A DNA stretch of 64,000 bases from Nitrospira sp. BO4 (GTDB lineage Bacteria > Nitrospirota > Nitrospiria > Nitrospirales > Nitrospiraceae), in contig JAMPUU010000017.1 in NCBI GenBank assembly GCA_030144965.1, forward strand, positions 186,001 through 250,000, read 5' to 3'. The notes under the pieces were generated by a model. That model did no database searches. It was not told the origin of the DNA and saw only the letters and a list, made by a program, of their open reading frames with translations. This document shows, in pieces, positions 17,422-26,954 of this stretch. Position 1 is the stretch's first letter, and every line of letters begins with the position of its first letter. Both the position numbers and the translations under genes were made by a program.

Positions 17422-19056
17422 CTAGTTGAGCGGAGGAACGACGCCGGCAAACTTCAAAAGATCCGTGATCTCGAAGTCTCCACGTGTCGCAGACGGCAGA
17501 GTCGGTTTCCAGTTCCGGTTCAAGGACAGATAGGAATCTTTATCAGCTTGTAATAAGCCGATGAACACTTCGCCGACAATGCGGCTTCCAACGGGTCCCA
17601 GCCGCTTTCCGCTCTCGAAGACTTCCGCCTCCTTCAAGATGTAATACCAGAGCGGCGTACTCTTCTCCATGCCATAGGGGGCCAGTTCTGCAAGCTGCGC
17701 CTGAGTGAGGACCCGAACGTTCATCACACGCGCAATGGCTTGCCCAGAAGGAATACCGAAATTGACATGCCGCATGAGATTACGTGACGCCAGCGACTGG
17801 ATGCCGTCATCCGGCATGCCGGGCGCCGGTCCGCGCGATCCGAGCAGGTGCATCAAAGGAGATGACAGCTTGCTGTCAATCTCCTTGTTGTTGCGCACGT
17901 TCCCGTCCTTGAAATCAAAGAACGTCTGCCAGTCGACGAATCGTCGCGCCGCCCGCTTGCCGCCCCGCATATCGTCGGGATCGGGATCATTCGGATCTTG
18001 TGCATCGTCGAAGATAAACATAAAGACCGGAGAACCACCATCGGGGCCGAAGTTTATCCGATAACTCGGCCTCACTTGTGAATGGCCGAACCGGTATGCC
18101 GCCACGGCAAACTCCACCGGAATCAACGGTTCACGAATTGCATTGCGGAACAAACCGTCCTGACTTCGATCGGTGACATTGTAAAAACGTGGACCGTTCC
18201 GCAGAATCTCATTGACGCGGTCTTGCCCGATCGTCAGCGGCAAGAACTCGTTCACGATGATCCATTGGTAATGCCAGCACACTTGACGCTGCGCCTCGTT
18301 GAAGACATCCTTGGCCGAACGGTTGGTGAATGCCGGATCCTTCCGGACGTGATCGGTCACGGCATTGTGGAATTTCAACATGGCCAAATGAAATTGACTG
18401 AGGATGATATTCTCATCATTTCGACTGTCCGCGATGATGGCGCTGTTGTTCGAATCGCGTGGGAGATCGTATCGCTCCGCGCCCTTTCGAGACACGAGCG
18501 CCGACCCGGGAAGAACGTCGACCTTGAATTTGATGTCTCTGGTGCTGATGTCATACAGTTCAGGCGATCTGTCCGGTCCGTTTCCGTATACGCTGTCGAG
18601 ATCGAACTCAGCGGTACGAAAATTCGTCGTTCGTCTCGGATTGGTTTGCTCAAGTATCGGCGCTTTTAAAGCCAGTGTAAGATCATGGTCCAAGAATTGA
18701 CCGAAAAATGTGACACCGGCTGTCATGCTCGTATTATCTGGATTGTTGGGACTGTGGACAGCAGGATTGAGAATCGACTGGATCGGATCGGTCAGAAGAT
18801 CCTTCGCATCGAGAACCCCTCCCTTCTCACCAAGCTTTTTAGCCTGGTTTCTGGCTTCATCGGTCGGTGGTGCAAAGGGCAGCAACCCGGAAAACATGCG
18901 GCTGAATGAATCATCCGGGTTGCGGGGAGCGGTAGGTCTCGTCACATGCAAGTTATTTCTTTTTGATATGTCCTCGGCTGCCATGGCTTGGTCTGCATTG
19001 CTGGACAATAAGCGGGCGAGACCGAGTGCAATACAACATGTCGCTCGCACGCGCAT
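17422..19056 (-). CDS. Animal-type heme peroxidase, exported
   Basis: A 544-residue member of the peroxidase-cyclooxygenase superfamily (myeloperoxidase/LPO-like), which is uncommon in bacteria. A signal peptide is seen at residues 1-27 (MRVRATCCIALGLARLLSSN...AMA). The distal histidine is His124 in FFGQFLDHDLT, where the Asp after FL fits the family. A Ca-binding-type segment LDSVYG lies at 153-158. The catalytic arginine is in DSRNDENIILSQFHLAMLKFHN near 211-232 and the proximal histidine is His325 in YRFGHSQVRPSY. ATG 19056 follows AGGAGG at ideal spacing, so the longer open frame to 19332 is rejected. Peroxidative defence or halide oxidation outside the inner membrane is inferred. Confidence 0.9.
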   Translation of the reverse strand: MRVRATCCIALGLARLLSSNADQAMAAEDISKRNNLHVTRPTAPRNPDDSFSRMFSGLLPFAPPTDEARNQAKKLGEKGGVLDAKDLLTDPIQSILNPAVHSPNNPDNTSMTAGVTFFGQFLDHDLTLALKAPILEQTNPRRTTNFRTAEFDLDSVYGNGPDRSPELYDISTRDIKFKVDVLPGSALVSRKGAERYDLPRDSNNSAIIADSRNDENIILSQFHLAMLKFHNAVTDHVRKDPAFTNRSAKDVFNEAQRQVCWHYQWIIVNEFLPLTIGQDRVNEILRNGPRFYNVTDRSQDGLFRNAIREPLIPVEFAVAAYRFGHSQVRPSYRINFGPDGGSPVFMFIFDDAQDPNDPDPDDMRGGKRAARRFVDWQTFFDFKDGNVRNNKEIDSKLSSPLMHLLGSRGPAPGMPDDGIQSLASRNLMRHVNFGIPSGQAIARVMNVRVLTQAQLAELAPYGMEKSTPLWYYILKEAEVFESGKRLGPVGSRIVGEVFIGLLQADKDSYLSLNRNWKPTLPSATRGDFEITDLLKFAGVVPPLN

Positions 19057-19349
19057 CGTGTTTCCTCCTGACTTCTGTGCTGTGCCAACAATACATGGCC
19101 AGACGGAAGGATAAAGAGTGTGTAAGAGCGATGGCCATCGCTGTGTCAGGCTTCGAATATTGGCAAGAAGCGGACCTGAAGGACAGCGCGCGAATTGTCT
19201 GAAATTGTTACAAGTCGAAGAAATATTTCTCAACGCAGATTGTACAAACGTAGTGAGATTCATACGACGATGGATGGCGTCAAAATATTTCTGGGTTGTA
19301 GTATGTGTACTCAAGTGAGTACATCTCGTCACGGACCGTGAGGATGTTG

Positions 19350-20588
19350 ATGGGAACGGTTGTGATAATCGGCGGCGGGCCCGCCGGGATCATGGCGGCA
19401 GAAGCGGCGGTCGCAGCAGGCGCAAGGGTGCAGCTCTATGATGCCATGCCGTCGATCGGGAGAAAATTCCTGTTGGCAGGAAAGGGAGGCCTGAATCTTA
19501 CGCATTCTGAATCGATCGAGCCGTTTCTCTCGCGCTATGGCTCTCATCGTCCCGACATCGAACGTGCCATTGTATTGTTCCCCCCTGATGCGGTACGAGC
19601 GTGGGCTCGTCACTTAGGGGTCGAAACATTCGTCGGCACTTCCGGACGTATTTTTCCGACTGATTTGAAAGCGGCTCCGCTTTTGCGCGCTTGGCTGCGT
19701 CGATTGAAGCAGGCAGGCGTTCGGTTTTTTGTTCGACATCGATGGTGTGGATGGAGTCAAGAAGGAGCGCTGCTTTTCATCGCTCCACAAGGATCCGTTC
19801 ATGTCGACGCCGATGCGGTGGTGCTCGCGTTAGGCGGAGGAAGTTGGCCGACATTCGGCTCCGATGGGTCCTGGGTGCGGATCTTATCCGAACGAGCAGT
19901 ACCCATTACACCGCTGAAGCCGGCCAATTGCGGCTTTGATGTCCAGTGGACCGACCATTTTCGTGCGCGGTTTGCCGGACATCCGGTGAAGACGGTCGGC
20001 GTCGTTGTGAAAGTCGCGGATGACACCGTGATTCATCGAATGGGCGAGTTTCTCATTACAGAAAACGGAGTGGAGGGCGGTCTTATCTATATGATCTCAG
20101 CTGCCGTCCGCGACATGATCGCAACAGCAGGAACAGCCACCGTGTGGCTTGACCTGGCACCGGACCGCTCGCTGGAGCGCCTCACCGAGGAGCTTTCAAG
20201 ACCTCGGGGCAAACGCACGATCGCAACGCATCTCGCCCGTCATGCCGGGATCGCCGGTGTCAAGGCGGGGCTTCTGCGCGAGGTTGTGCCGAAAGAAGTG
20301 TTGGCCGATCCCATTCGCTTGGCTGCGGCGATCAAATCCTTGCCGGTGAGATGTCTCGCGCCTCGACCGCTGGAAGAGGCGATCAGCACGGCCGGTGGCG
20401 TCTCTTTTGACGCTCTGGATACGAGCTTGATGCTTCGTTCATTCCCCGGAGTATTTTGCGCGGGAGAAATGCTGGACTGGGAAGCACCGACCGGTGGCTA
20501 TCTGCTCACGGGATGTCTGGCCACCGGGCGTCTCGTCGGCTCTGCAGCGGCCGAGTGGAGCACAGCAAGAACTTCGCAGAGCAGTTGA
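19350..20588 (+). CDS. BaiN/HI0933-type NAD(P)/FAD-dependent flavoprotein (TIGR03862-like)
   Basis: A 412-residue flavoprotein with an N-terminal FAD-binding motif (VVIIGGGPAGIMAAEAAVAA, residues 4-23) followed by the family signature MPSIGRKFLLAGKGGLNLTHSE. A second glycine-rich segment (ADAVVLALGGGSWPTFGSDG) is near 155-175, and the C-terminus has FPGVFCAGEMLDWEAPTGGY. ATG 19350 has GAGG six bases upstream and is preferred over ATG 19344 and the longer form from 19305. The family includes bile-acid 3-dehydro-4-reductase BaiN and proteins of unknown redox role; substrate unknown. It is divergent from the heme peroxidase gene. Confidence 0.88.
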   Translation: MGTVVIIGGGPAGIMAAEAAVAAGARVQLYDAMPSIGRKFLLAGKGGLNLTHSESIEPFLSRYGSHRPDIERAIVLFPPDAVRAWARHLGVETFVGTSGRIFPTDLKAAPLLRAWLRRLKQAGVRFFVRHRWCGWSQEGALLFIAPQGSVHVDADAVVLALGGGSWPTFGSDGSWVRILSERAVPITPLKPANCGFDVQWTDHFRARFAGHPVKTVGVVVKVADDTVIHRMGEFLITENGVEGGLIYMISAAVRDMIATAGTATVWLDLAPDRSLERLTEELSRPRGKRTIATHLARHAGIAGVKAGLLREVVPKEVLADPIRLAAAIKSLPVRCLAPRPLEEAISTAGGVSFDALDTSLMLRSFPGVFCAGEMLDWEAPTGGYLLTGCLATGRLVGSAAAEWSTARTSQSS

Positions 20589-20619
20589 GGAAATACGTGT
20601 TCTTTCAAGAACGCGCAAG

Positions 20620-21330
20620 CTAACCAAACAGCCAATTCCAGATCATAGAAAACCAGTTGGCGATTACGCCGATCCACGAGGTGGTTGTCGTAGGGGGCTC
20701 AAGATTAACCGGAGATGAAGATACCGCCGGCTTGGCAGGAGTAAGACCCGAAGCAGCCGGAGCGGCTTGTGCGATCTGCGTGAGTTCACTTTCACCGAGC
20801 GGAGCGGAAGATACGGAGGCATCCGTGACGGTGGCTGGAGCCATTGCCGGTTGGTTCAGGTCGGCGGCAGCCAGCAAAGGAGATGGAGTTGCCTCCATTT
20901 CTTCCTTGTATTGAGCTACCAAGGTTTGTAACGAGGCACGCTCTTGCCTCATGTCTGCTATTTTTCGAGCGAGATGCCAACTCTGATTCATCAATGTCGC
21001 GACCTGTACCTTGAGGGACGACAGCCTCTCTTCGGACCGCTGCCTCATGATGGGCAGCTGATCTTCTTCCTGCTGAATAGCCATCCGCAAGTCGCTTACG
21101 GCTGCATCCTCGCGGTGGTTGGCGGCATGCAATTCGGCAATCTGCTGATCCAGTGCCTTGACGTCCTCTCGCACCGATTCAAAGGCTTGTGTGTGCTCCG
21201 CAGTCTCGGCCTTCGTCCGTTCATAGATGCGCCGACTGACACAGCCGGTCTCCATCAGGAGTACTGCTGCGAGCAAACAAAGACCAACCCGTTGGAGGAC
21301 CACAGATACGGTGACGGTGGGATGTGTCAT
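20620..21330 (-). CDS. Coiled-coil putative lipoprotein
   Basis: A 236-residue protein. The start at ATG 21330 (MTHPTVTVSVVLQRV) is followed by a hydrophobic segment GLCLLAAVLLMETGC that looks like a lipoprotein signal ending at Cys30, although the lipobox is not ideal. Residues 32-150 are charged and heptad-like (AEHTQAFESVREDVKALDQQ, RSEERLSSLKVQVATLMNQS), predicting a long coiled coil. A proline/serine/threonine-rich linker then leads to an aromatic tail (SWIGVIANWFSMIWNWLFG) that could insert in a membrane. GAGG eight bases before the ATG supports the start; the frame runs on to 21531. Function unknown; an envelope structural role is plausible. Confidence 0.7.
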   Translation of the reverse strand: MTHPTVTVSVVLQRVGLCLLAAVLLMETGCVSRRIYERTKAETAEHTQAFESVREDVKALDQQIAELHAANHREDAAVSDLRMAIQQEEDQLPIMRQRSEERLSSLKVQVATLMNQSWHLARKIADMRQERASLQTLVAQYKEEMEATPSPLLAAADLNQPAMAPATVTDASVSSAPLGESELTQIAQAAPAASGLTPAKPAVSSSPVNLEPPTTTTSWIGVIANWFSMIWNWLFG

Positions 21331-21539
21331 GGGGATTGCCTCATGGTTAGCCAAACTGAAATCCTCATACATGGGCTTCCAGTTGGTCCGCTGAGTGAAT
21401 TTGCGTAGTCTCTCAAAAATCATCGAGCCTGGCAATACGGCTAGGATGTACACAGATGAGAGAGGTCCGTCAACCCTCTCGGCCGTTTCCTTGAGGGGAG
21501 CTTGGACAACGCGGTCGCTTTTTCGTACCATAAACGACC

Positions 21540-22142
21540 ATGTCGCCCGATGTGACTACGTCCATTCGGCTCCCACCGGAATGTGAAACGGCTTTGTTGG
21601 AACGGTTTCTCAAAGCCGAGGCTATGGCGCTTTGGACGGTGCGGTCGGCTCGACTGCAAGACGTTCCGCCGAACGTCTATGCCTTTCTGCGAAAACATGA
21701 AGAGGATGAGCAGCACCATCTGGAGCAATTCGAAACGATGGTCGGCCGCCAGCCTCGTGAACGGGAACGTCTTCCGTCGGTCCCCCGACAATGGCCGGCC
21801 CTGGCTGTTCAGATCTATGGATATGAGTCGCTTGGGATGGAATTTGCGCGACTGCTTCTGCCGCTGCGCCCGGATCTTGCCTCGATTCTCGAAGATGAGA
21901 TCGTTCACGTGGGATTTTTTGAGCAAGAAATTCGACGGATCCTCAGCGTGGAATCATCCGCCGCCGAGCAGGCTCGAATCTCGGCTCTTGCTTGGTGGAG
22001 GAAATTACCGCGGACCGTGAATCGATATCTGGAAGCGGGAGAACTCGATCCGTTTCGGCCGATGTTAGCGGGACACATCCTTGCCGCGATCGAACGACGA
22101 TTTACCGAGTCCGGGCTGCTTAAGAGCAAAACAACGGGCTGA
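21540..22142 (+). CDS. Ferritin-like di-iron protein
   Basis: A 200-residue helical protein. Two Glu-x-x-His motifs are visible: DEQHHLEQFE near residues 56-65 and EDEIVHVGFFEQE near 117-129, preceded by partner glutamates in KAEAMALW (near 27) and YESLGMEFARL (near 95). This spacing fits a ferritin-like or rubrerythrin-like four-helix di-iron bundle. No rubredoxin domain is seen. The gene starts at ATG 21540, divergent from the coiled-coil lipoprotein, and converges with accA, the stops being about six bases apart. Iron storage, peroxide detoxification or a metabolic oxygenase role are all possible. Confidence 0.75.
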   Translation: MSPDVTTSIRLPPECETALLERFLKAEAMALWTVRSARLQDVPPNVYAFLRKHEEDEQHHLEQFETMVGRQPRERERLPSVPRQWPALAVQIYGYESLGMEFARLLLPLRPDLASILEDEIVHVGFFEQEIRRILSVESSAAEQARISALAWWRKLPRTVNRYLEAGELDPFRPMLAGHILAAIERRFTESGLLKSKTTG

Positions 22143-22148
22143 GGCGGA

Positions 22149-23120
22149 TTATGTTTGAACCGGGAGAAGGCCGGTGACGGCCCCCATCTTGCGGTATTTG
22201 TGTTCGCGCTGCGTCAGGAGTTGCGGGGGGGCGAGTTCGAGCAGCTCGAACAGTTGGTTGGTCAACGCTTTTCCGACGAGATCATACACGGCTCTCGGCT
22301 CGCGATGGGCGCCACCCAGCGGTTCGGGGACAATATTGTCGATCACACCGAGTTCAAAAAGATCGTTCGCGGTCATTTTCAGTGCGGCAGCGGCGTCGGG
22401 GACTTTTTCCGGGCTATCCCAGAGGATCGCCGCACACCCTTCCGGTGAAATGACCGAATAGATCGAATGCTCAAGCATGAGAACGCGGTCCGCTACGCCG
22501 AGCGCTAACGCTCCTCCGCTTCCGCCTTCACCGATGATGATGGAGATAATCGGGACAGTCAGTCGAGACATGACGAACAGATTGCGGGCTATGGCTTCCG
22601 CTTGTCCTCGTTCCTCGGCGCCGATGCCAGGATAGGCGCCAGGCGTATCGATAAAAGTGATGATCGGGCGGTTGAATTTCTCGGCCATCCTCATGAGGCG
22701 GAGGGCCTTCCGATACCCTTCCGGGTTGGGCATGCCGAAGTTCCGCTGCATCCGTTCCTTGAGCGTTTTCCCTTTTTGATGACCGATAATCATCACGGGA
22801 CGGTCGTTGAATCGGGCAAACCCTCCTACAATGGCCCGATCATCCCCAAACAGGCGATCCCCGTGCAGCTCGAGGAAGTCTCTCGTCAGCTCATTGATAT
22901 AGTCCAGGGTGCTTGGGCGTTGGGGATGGCGGGCCAGCTGAGTTCGTTGCCAGGGAGTCAGATTCTTGTAGAGTTCGTGCTCGACTTGGGCGAGTTTCGT
23001 GCGAAGCTTCCGAATATCATTCTGGGAAGCGGATTTGCCGCTGGTCGCAGCGGCGGAGAGTTTTTCGATCTTCTCTTCGATCTCTCGGATCGGCTTTTCA
23101 AATTCGAGGTAATCTCGCAT
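22149..23120 (-). CDS. accA: Acetyl-CoA carboxylase carboxyltransferase, subunit alpha
   Basis: A 323-residue subunit that transfers the carboxyl group from biotin to acetyl-CoA in fatty acid synthesis. The N-terminus MRDYLEFEKPIREIEEKIEK matches AccA; ATG 23120 is chosen for that, as a longer frame to 23156 adds an unrelated leader. Core motifs are RPSTLDYINELTRDFLELHG, DRLFGDDRAIVGGFARF, IITFIDTPGAYPGIGAEERG and IGEGGSGGALALGVADRVLM. It lies 57 bases downstream of dnaE in the same orientation, the dnaE-accA pairing known from many bacteria. AccD and the biotin subunits are not in this window. Confidence 0.96.
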   Translation of the reverse strand: MRDYLEFEKPIREIEEKIEKLSAAATSGKSASQNDIRKLRTKLAQVEHELYKNLTPWQRTQLARHPQRPSTLDYINELTRDFLELHGDRLFGDDRAIVGGFARFNDRPVMIIGHQKGKTLKERMQRNFGMPNPEGYRKALRLMRMAEKFNRPIITFIDTPGAYPGIGAEERGQAEAIARNLFVMSRLTVPIISIIIGEGGSGGALALGVADRVLMLEHSIYSVISPEGCAAILWDSPEKVPDAAAALKMTANDLFELGVIDNIVPEPLGGAHREPRAVYDLVGKALTNQLFELLELAPPQLLTQREHKYRKMGAVTGLLPVQT

Positions 23121-23177
23121 AGACCGCTGCTTCACCTGTATGGTAATCAACCGCAACGAATCAGCCGAGCAGACCCT

Positions 23178-26100
23178 CTAAGATAGCAAAGATAGGGCCC
23201 CTTTGCCTAGCACTTCTTCAACATCAGACACAAAGTGGTCGCTCGCGGAAACGGTGAGGTTGGGAAGGGGGGCCGTTTCCGCCTCCAACGTTCCATCGGT
23301 TTGAAACAACATCGAAATAGTGGTGCTGCCGGGATGCCGTCGAAGGACGTTAAGCAAGCGAGGCAGCTGCTCTCGCATCTCAGGCTGATCCGTGAGCCGA
23401 ATACGGACCCGTTTAATGAGCTGCGTCTGCACCTCGGTCAACGGCTCAATCTTGCTGCCGCGAATCTTAGTGCCCTTGTCGCCGCGATCGATCGTGCCGG
23501 TGACGCGGACGATCCGCTCCGCCGCGATCAGATCACCGGCAGTCCTGAGCAAGTCCGGAAAGACGATCACTTCGGCGGTCCCCTGCAAATCTTCCACGGT
23601 GAGATAGGCCATTCGGTCGCCCTTTTTGGTGAGCATCGATTTCACCGACGCGATGATGCCGCAGAGCTTCACCTCGGCGCCGTCGGCGCAATCTTTTAAA
23701 CCAACCGTCGTTGCGGTGGAGAGTGCACCCAACGTCGCTTCGTAGCGGGTGAGAGGATGGGCGGAAATATAAAACCCGGTCAGTTCCCGCTCATACTTCA
23801 ATCGCTGAGCCTGATCCCATTCCGGAAGCGACGGCAGCGGCGGTGTCAGCGAGGTCGTCGAGGCGCTCTGCCCGTTGAGTTCTTCGCCGAAGATGCTGAT
23901 TTGCCCGAGGTCGCGTTCCCGTTGAGCGGCTGAGCCCTCCTCAATGGCTTGATCGAGCACAGCCATGAGTTGCGACCGCTTGGCGCCGGTAGAATCGAAG
24001 GCGCCGGTTTTGATCAATCCTTCCAGCATTCGCTTGTTCACTTTGTGCAGATCGACCCGCCGGCAGAAATCAAAGAACGATCCGAAAGGGCCGGCCTGAG
24101 AACGTACGTCCAATACCGATTCGACAGCTCCCTCACCGACGTTCTTGATGGCCGCCAGGCCGAACCGGATTGCCCCTTCCGCGACGGCGAAGTGTTTTTG
24201 GCTGGCGTTCACATCCGGCCCGAGCACTTTGATCCCGAGGTCCCGGCACTCCGTAAAATAGCCGACGACCTTGTCTTGGTTGCCCATGTCGGTCGTCATG
24301 AGAGCTGCCATAAATTCGGTCGGGTAGTGGGATTTAAGATAGGCGGTGTGGTAGCAGACGACCGCATAAGCCGCCGCATGCGATTTATTGAATCCGTACC
24401 CGGCGAATTTTTGGATCAACTCATAAAGTTTCTCCGCTTTTTTCTCGGGAATCTTCTTCTGCTTTGCCCCTTCGATAAACTTGACGCGCAACTTCTCCAT
24501 TTCCTCTGGCTTCTTCTTTCCCATCGCGCGACGGAGAATATCGGCTTGGCCCAGCGAGAAGCCGGCCACCTTGTTGGCGATCGCCATGACCTGTTCCTGG
24601 TAGACGATCACCCCATAAGTGTCCTTGAGGATGGGTTCCAATTCCGGAACCTCGTAGGCAATCGTTACCTTGCCCTGTTTTCGCTTGATGAAGTCGGGAA
24701 TCAGATCCATCGGTCCTGGGCGATACAACGCAATAATGGCGATGATGTCTTCGAACCGGTCCGGCTTCAATCCCGTGAGGAGGTCTCGCATGCCGGAGCT
24801 TTCCAACTGGAATAATCCCGTTGTTTTCCCGGAACTCAGCAGCGCGAATGTGGCCGCGTCATCAAACGGCACTTGATCGATCACCAGCGGTGGCGCGGTG
24901 GGATGAGTTTCGTTGATCAGGGTTTCGGCCCGTCGAATCATCGTGAGAGTCTTGAGCCCGAGAAAGTCGAATTTGACCAATCCGATTTTCTCGACGTCTC
25001 CCATCGAGTATTGAGTCACAATTTCGTCATTGGCGCCCTTGTAGAGGGGCACATGGTCGGTGAGCGGTCCTTCGGAGATCACGACGCCCGCAGCATGGGT
25101 CGAGGCGTGACGGGCGAGCCCCTCGAGCGCCTGCGCGTTGGCCATCAGCTCTTTGACCTTGGGATCCGTCTCCACCAGCTCGCGTAAGCGAGGCTCGGTC
25201 TCCATGGCTTGCTGGAGTGTGATGTTCAATTGAGTGGGAACGAGCTTGGCAACTTTATCCGCATCGGCGTACGCCATTTCCAACACGCGCCCCACGTCGC
25301 GGATCGCGGCCTTGGCTCCAAGGGTCCCAAAGGTTATGATCTGGGCGACATGGTCGGTACCATATTTCTCCACCACATAGTTGATCACTTCCCCGCGGCG
25401 ATCCATGCAGAAATCCATATCGATATCGGGAAGAGAGACACGCTCAGGATTCAAGAAACGCTCGAACAATAGGGTATAAACCAGTGGATCGAGATCGGTT
25501 ATGCGCAAGGCATATGCGACGAGACTGCCGGCGGCTGAACCGCGGCCAGGTCCCACTGGGATGCCCTGGGATCGGGCAAAGCGAATGATGTCCCAAACAA
25601 TGAGGAAATAGCCGGCAAACCCCATCGAGCAGATGACCATCAGCTCTTCTCGCAGCCGCTGTTCGTAGAGCGCGGACGGTTTATTGCTGGGCCGCTCCTT
25701 GAGCCGCTCTTTCAACCCCGCCACCGCGAGATATTCCAGATACGACTCACGATCCTTGAATCCTTCCGGGATGCGATATTGTGGGAGATAGGTCTTGTTC
25801 AGCGGAAGGTCGAGATCGCAATACTCAGCGATGCGGCAGGTGTTAGTCACTGCATCGGGGAATTCCGCGAAGGCCGGCGCGATTTCTTCTGTCGACTTGA
25901 CGTACAACTCGTCGGTGTCGAATTTCATCCGGTTCGGGTCGCTGACTGTCTTCCCGGTCTGCAGACACAACATGAGCTCGTGGGGACGCGAGTCTTCCTT
26001 CTTCAGATAGTGACAATCGTTCGTACCGGCCAGAGGGATTCCAAGCCTTTTATGGATCTCAATGAGGCCGCTATTGGCCACCCGCTGGTGATCAAGCCCG

Positions 26101-26642
26101 TTAGCCTGCACCTCAAGGTAGAAGTGATCTTTCCCGAATATCTCTTGAAATTCGCCGGCCACCGCCATCGCGCCATCCATATCTTTCTGGCCGATCAAAT
26201 ATGGAATCTCTCCACTCAGGCAGCCGGAAAGGGCGATGATCCCATCGTGATGAAGCTTTAATAGTTCCTTATCTATTCGTGGTTTATAATAGAATCCTTC
26301 AAGATATCCTTTACTGACAAGCTTGATGAGGTTTTGGTAGCCGGTGAGGTTTCTCGCTAACAGAATCAAGTGGTAATAGTCATTATGGGCGAGTCCGCTG
26401 TCTTTCTTGGCATGTCGACTGCCCAACGCCATGTACGCTTCACACCCGATGATGGGCTTGACCCCTACCTCTTTCGCCTTACGATAAAACTCGACCGCGC
26501 CAAACATATTCCCATGGTCGGTCATCGCGACCGCCGGCTGATTGAAGGACTTGATTTGCCGGACCAGCGGTTCGATCTGATTTGCACCGTCGAGGAGGCT
26601 GAACTGGGTGTGGAGGTGAAGATGCACGAAGGATGAAGCCAT
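23178..26642 (-). CDS. dnaE: DNA polymerase III, alpha (catalytic) subunit
   Basis: A 1154-residue replicative polymerase of normal length. The N-terminal PHP domain has FVHLHLHTQFSLLDGANQIE and AVAMTDHGNMFGAVEFY. The catalytic core shows GPGRGSAAGSLVAYAL near residue 365 and the acidic motif SLPDIDMDFCMDRRG near 400, followed by QIITFGTLGAKAAIRDVGRV and the thumb/finger segments IALYRPGPMDLIPDFIKRK and GFNKSHAAAYAVVCYHTAYL. A helix-hairpin-helix and an OB-fold (VKLCGIIASVKSMLTKKGDR) lie at the C-terminus. The start at ATG 26642 (MASSFVHLHLH) has no strong Shine-Dalgarno sequence. It is cotranscribed with accA. Confidence 0.97.
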   Translation of the reverse strand: MASSFVHLHLHTQFSLLDGANQIEPLVRQIKSFNQPAVAMTDHGNMFGAVEFYRKAKEVGVKPIIGCEAYMALGSRHAKKDSGLAHNDYYHLILLARNLTGYQNLIKLVSKGYLEGFYYKPRIDKELLKLHHDGIIALSGCLSGEIPYLIGQKDMDGAMAVAGEFQEIFGKDHFYLEVQANGLDHQRVANSGLIEIHKRLGIPLAGTNDCHYLKKEDSRPHELMLCLQTGKTVSDPNRMKFDTDELYVKSTEEIAPAFAEFPDAVTNTCRIAEYCDLDLPLNKTYLPQYRIPEGFKDRESYLEYLAVAGLKERLKERPSNKPSALYEQRLREELMVICSMGFAGYFLIVWDIIRFARSQGIPVGPGRGSAAGSLVAYALRITDLDPLVYTLLFERFLNPERVSLPDIDMDFCMDRRGEVINYVVEKYGTDHVAQIITFGTLGAKAAIRDVGRVLEMAYADADKVAKLVPTQLNITLQQAMETEPRLRELVETDPKVKELMANAQALEGLARHASTHAAGVVISEGPLTDHVPLYKGANDEIVTQYSMGDVEKIGLVKFDFLGLKTLTMIRRAETLINETHPTAPPLVIDQVPFDDAATFALLSSGKTTGLFQLESSGMRDLLTGLKPDRFEDIIAIIALYRPGPMDLIPDFIKRKQGKVTIAYEVPELEPILKDTYGVIVYQEQVMAIANKVAGFSLGQADILRRAMGKKKPEEMEKLRVKFIEGAKQKKIPEKKAEKLYELIQKFAGYGFNKSHAAAYAVVCYHTAYLKSHYPTEFMAALMTTDMGNQDKVVGYFTECRDLGIKVLGPDVNASQKHFAVAEGAIRFGLAAIKNVGEGAVESVLDVRSQAGPFGSFFDFCRRVDLHKVNKRMLEGLIKTGAFDSTGAKRSQLMAVLDQAIEEGSAAQRERDLGQISIFGEELNGQSASTTSLTPPLPSLPEWDQAQRLKYERELTGFYISAHPLTRYEATLGALSTATTVGLKDCADGAEVKLCGIIASVKSMLTKKGDRMAYLTVEDLQGTAEVIVFPDLLRTAGDLIAAERIVRVTGTIDRGDKGTKIRGSKIEPLTEVQTQLIKRVRIRLTDQPEMREQLPRLLNVLRRHPGSTTISMLFQTDGTLEAETAPLPNLTVSASDHFVSDVEEVLGKGALSLLS

Positions 26643-26954
26643 GGCGGGATTCTAGGGAGACGAGGAGGGGAAGTCAAACGGCGCTTGATAAGGTTTGGTT
26701 ATGTTTTTGATTACGGCTTCATCGAACGGCCACAGCCCTTACATGCGATCATTGTCAAACAGGATACTTGGTTTAGAGGTACAAAAGACTAGTAAAGCTG
26801 GTCTGTGGATTCTCGGGATAACCCTAGTTGATTCGGATGATGCCCCAGACTCAGAATGCTGAACAATTTTTTATCACTGTGGAGACGCAGTCGGTTAAAG
26901 TTGAGGTGGATCTTCATGCCCACTGACTACAATCATTAACTCAGGGAGAATTAT
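26643..26954. other. Divergent promoter region between dnaE and osmC
   Basis: These 312 bases carry no gene. The stretch is AT-richer than its surroundings, as expected for a region holding two divergent promoters, but no confident -35/-10 pair, hairpin or riboswitch was recognised. Confidence 0.5.
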
